Assembly (NCBI RefSeq): GCF_004792415.1
Contig: NZ_CP038853.1
Coordinates: forward strand, 868,001 to 932,000
DNA from: Pantoea vagans
Lineage (GTDB): Bacteria; Pseudomonadota; Gammaproteobacteria; Enterobacterales; Enterobacteriaceae
Length of the DNA: 64,000 nucleotides
Direction: 5' to 3'
A program made the translations under genes and the position numbers. Of this stretch, positions 62,373-64,000 are shown piece by piece. The notes beneath the pieces were generated by a model. That model was not told where the DNA came from and ran no database searches. It worked only from the letters and a program-made list of their open reading frames with translations. The first letter of the stretch is position 1, and each line of letters opens with the position of its first letter.

Positions 62373-64000
62373 ATGCGTCTGGATCGTCTTACTAACAAAT
62401 TTCAGCTGGCTCTCGCCGACGCGCAGTCCCTGGCTCTGGGACACGACAACCAATTTATTGAACCTCTGCACCTGATGAGCGCGTTGCTCAAACAGGAAGG
62501 CGGATCGGTTTCACCTTTACTGACTTCTGCGGGTGTCAACGTTACCCCCTTACGCGCTCAGGTTGAGCAGGCCATCGATCGCCTGCCACAAGTTGAAGGC
62601 AGCGAAGGGGATGTACAACCCTCATCTGACCTCGTGCGGGTATTAAACCTGTGCGACAAGCTGGCGCAGAAGCGCAACGATAACTTCATTTCATCCGAAT
62701 TATTTGTTCTGGCCGCCCTTGAATCACGTGGTTCACTGGCTGATCTGCTTAAAGCAGCGGGCGCAACGCGCGAAAAAATCACCAGTGCGATTGAACAGAT
62801 GCGGGGAGGAGACAACGTGAACGATCAGGGGGCTGAAGATCAGCGCCAGGCATTAAAGAAATACACTATTGATCTGACCGAGCGTGCCGAGAAGGGCAAA
62901 CTCGATCCGGTCATCGGCCGCGACGAAGAGATTCGCCGCACCATTCAGGTTCTGCAGCGCCGTACCAAAAATAACCCGGTGCTGATTGGTGAGCCTGGCG
63001 TGGGTAAAACCGCGATTGTCGAAGGGCTGGCGCAGCGCATCATTAACGGTGAAGTCCCTGAAGGTCTGAAAGGCCGCAGGGTACTGGCGCTGGATATGGG
63101 TGCGCTTGTGGCCGGGGCGAAATATCGCGGTGAATTCGAAGAGCGTCTGAAAGGCGTGCTGAGTGACCTGTCGAAGCAGGAAGGCAACGTCATTCTGTTT
63201 ATTGACGAACTGCACACTATGGTAGGCGCCGGTAAAGCGGACGGTGCAATGGACGCCGGTAACATGCTTAAGCCTGCGCTGGCCCGTGGTGAACTGCACT
63301 GTGTGGGCGCCACTACGCTGGATGAGTACCGTCAGTACATTGAAAAAGATGCTGCGCTGGAGCGTCGTTTCCAGAAAGTCTTTGTGGCTGAGCCGAGTGT
63401 GGAAGACACCATCGCTATTCTGCGTGGCCTGAAAGAGCGTTACGAACTGCATCACCATGTGCAGATTACTGACCCGGCGATTGTCGCAGCGGCGACTCTG
63501 TCTCATCGTTACATTGCTGATCGCCAGTTGCCGGATAAAGCGATTGACCTGATTGATGAGGCGGCATCCAGCATTCGTATGCAGATGGACTCGAAGCCGG
63601 AGTCACTGGATCGTCTTGAGCGCCGCATCATCCAGCTGAAGCTGGAGCAGCAGGCGCTGAAGAAAGAGGCGGATGATGCCAGTATCAAACGTCTGGAGAT
63701 GCTGGAAACTGAGCTGAACCAGAAAGAGCGCGAATATGCCGAGCTGGAAGATGAGTGGAAGACTGAAAAAGCTTCGCTGTCGGGCACGCAGAATATTAAA
63801 GCTGAACTTGAGCAGGCGCGACTGAACTTAGAGCAGGCTCGTCGTCAGGGCGATCTCGCTCAGATGTCAGAACTGCAGTACGGTAAAATTCCGGAGCTGG
63901 AAAAACAGCTAGCCGCAGCGACTCAGGCGGAAGGCAAAACCATGAAGTTACTGCGCAACCGCGTAACGGATGTGGAGATTGCCGATGTGCTGGCGCGCTG
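62373..64000 (+). CDS. clpB: Disaggregase chaperone ClpB, 3' end beyond the window
   Basis: A hexameric AAA+ chaperone that, with DnaK, rescues aggregated proteins. The frame is open from ATG 62373 (behind GGGAGGAA) to the window end, 542 codons of about 857. The N-domain (about 1-145) is followed by NBD1 with Walker A GEPGVGKT at 206-213 and Walker [16 protein letters not shown], and the coiled-coil middle domain (about 410-525) with heptads rich in Glu, Leu and Lys. GTG 62817 (codon 149), behind GGGGAGGAG, matches the known internal start for the short ClpB form. NBD2 is not in the window. Confidence 0.97.
   Translation, partial: MRLDRLTNKFQLALADAQSLALGHDNQFIEPLHLMSALLKQEGGSVSPLLTSAGVNVTPLRAQVEQAIDRLPQVEGSEGDVQPSSDLVRVLNLCDKLAQKRNDNFISSELFVLAALESRGSLADLLKAAGATREKITSAIEQMRGGDNVNDQGAEDQRQALKKYTIDLTERAEKGKLDPVIGRDEEIRRTIQVLQRRTKNNPVLIGEPGVGKTAIVEGLAQRIINGEVPEGLKGRRVLALDMGALVAGAKYRGEFEERLKGVLSDLSKQEGNVILFIDELHTMVGAGKADGAMDAGNMLKPALARGELHCVGATTLDEYRQYIEKDAALERRFQKVFVAEPSVEDTIAILRGLKERYELHHHVQITDPAIVAAATLSHRYIADRQLPDKAIDLIDEAASSIRMQMDSKPESLDRLERRIIQLKLEQQALKKEADDASIKRLEMLETELNQKEREYAELEDEWKTEKASLSGTQNIKAELEQARLNLEQARRQGDLAQMSELQYGKIPELEKQLAAATQAEGKTMKLLRNRVTDVEIADVLAR

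Overview
The window is a gene-dense stretch of an enterobacterial chromosome. Gene order (mazG-pyrG-eno-queE, queD/cysJIH, iap, cysDNC-ygbE-ftsB-ispDF-truD-surE-pcm-nlpD-rpoS, mutS, mltB-pncC-recA-recX-alaS-csrA-serV-arg tRNAs-yqaBA-gshA-micA-luxS, ypjD/ffh-rpsP-rimM-trmD-rplS, aroF-tyrA/pheA-raiA-bamD/rluD-pgeF-clpB) follows the E. coli backbone. Several features differ from E. coli: cysG heads cysDNC, narLK-narGHJI sits between mutS and mltB, there is no hyc/hyp or srl block, and there are three tRNA-Arg genes. These fit Erwiniaceae, most likely a nitrate-reducing Pantoea (P. agglomerans-like). The genus is inferred from protein likeness and layout; no search was run.

Region by region: 1-4.9 kb holds the end of mazG, CTP synthase, enolase and the two 7-deazaguanine genes queE and queD. 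5.2-15.6 kb is assimilatory sulfate reduction: cysJIH on one side, cysG-cysD-N-C on the other, with iap and a YciI-like gene between them. 15.6-22.6 kb carries ygbE, ftsB, ispD/F, truD, surE, pcm, nlpD and rpoS. 22.7-34.8 kb has mutS, convergent with rpoS, then narL (without narX), narK and the respiratory nitrate reductase narGHJI. 34.9-40.7 kb has mltB, three accessory genes (yjdM-like, an aldolase of the DapA/NanA family, tam), pncC and the SOS genes recA-recX. 40.8-48.7 kb has alaS, csrA, a tRNA operon with rtT-like repeats, yqaB-yqaA, gshA, the small RNA MicA and luxS. 48.7-54.6 kb has corE-like yfjD, ypjD, ffh and the rpsP-rimM-trmD-rplS operon. 54.6-64 kb has a GNAT acetyltransferase, aroF-tyrA, pheL-pheA with its attenuator, raiA, bamD, rluD-pgeF and the first 542 codons of clpB, which runs off the window.

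Functionally, the two cys clusters and cysG (siroheme for CysI) form one pathway from sulfate to sulfide. The nar block is a nitrate import, respiration and control cassette with a perfect FNR box ahead of narK. aroF-tyrA and pheA cover entry into and both exits from the chorismate branch to Tyr and Phe. Regulatory DNA is readable at many points: LexA box of recA, sigma-32 promoter of clpB, sigma-E promoter of micA, pheL attenuator, FNR/NarL sites, and a TyrR box.

I found no prophage, insertion sequence, CRISPR array, toxin-antitoxin pair or defence island, and no clearly new system. The most unusual structure is the set of rtT-like repeats, each carrying a 19-nt copy of the tRNA-Arg 3' end. 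Next are the narX-less nar locus and the accessory genes between mltB and pncC.
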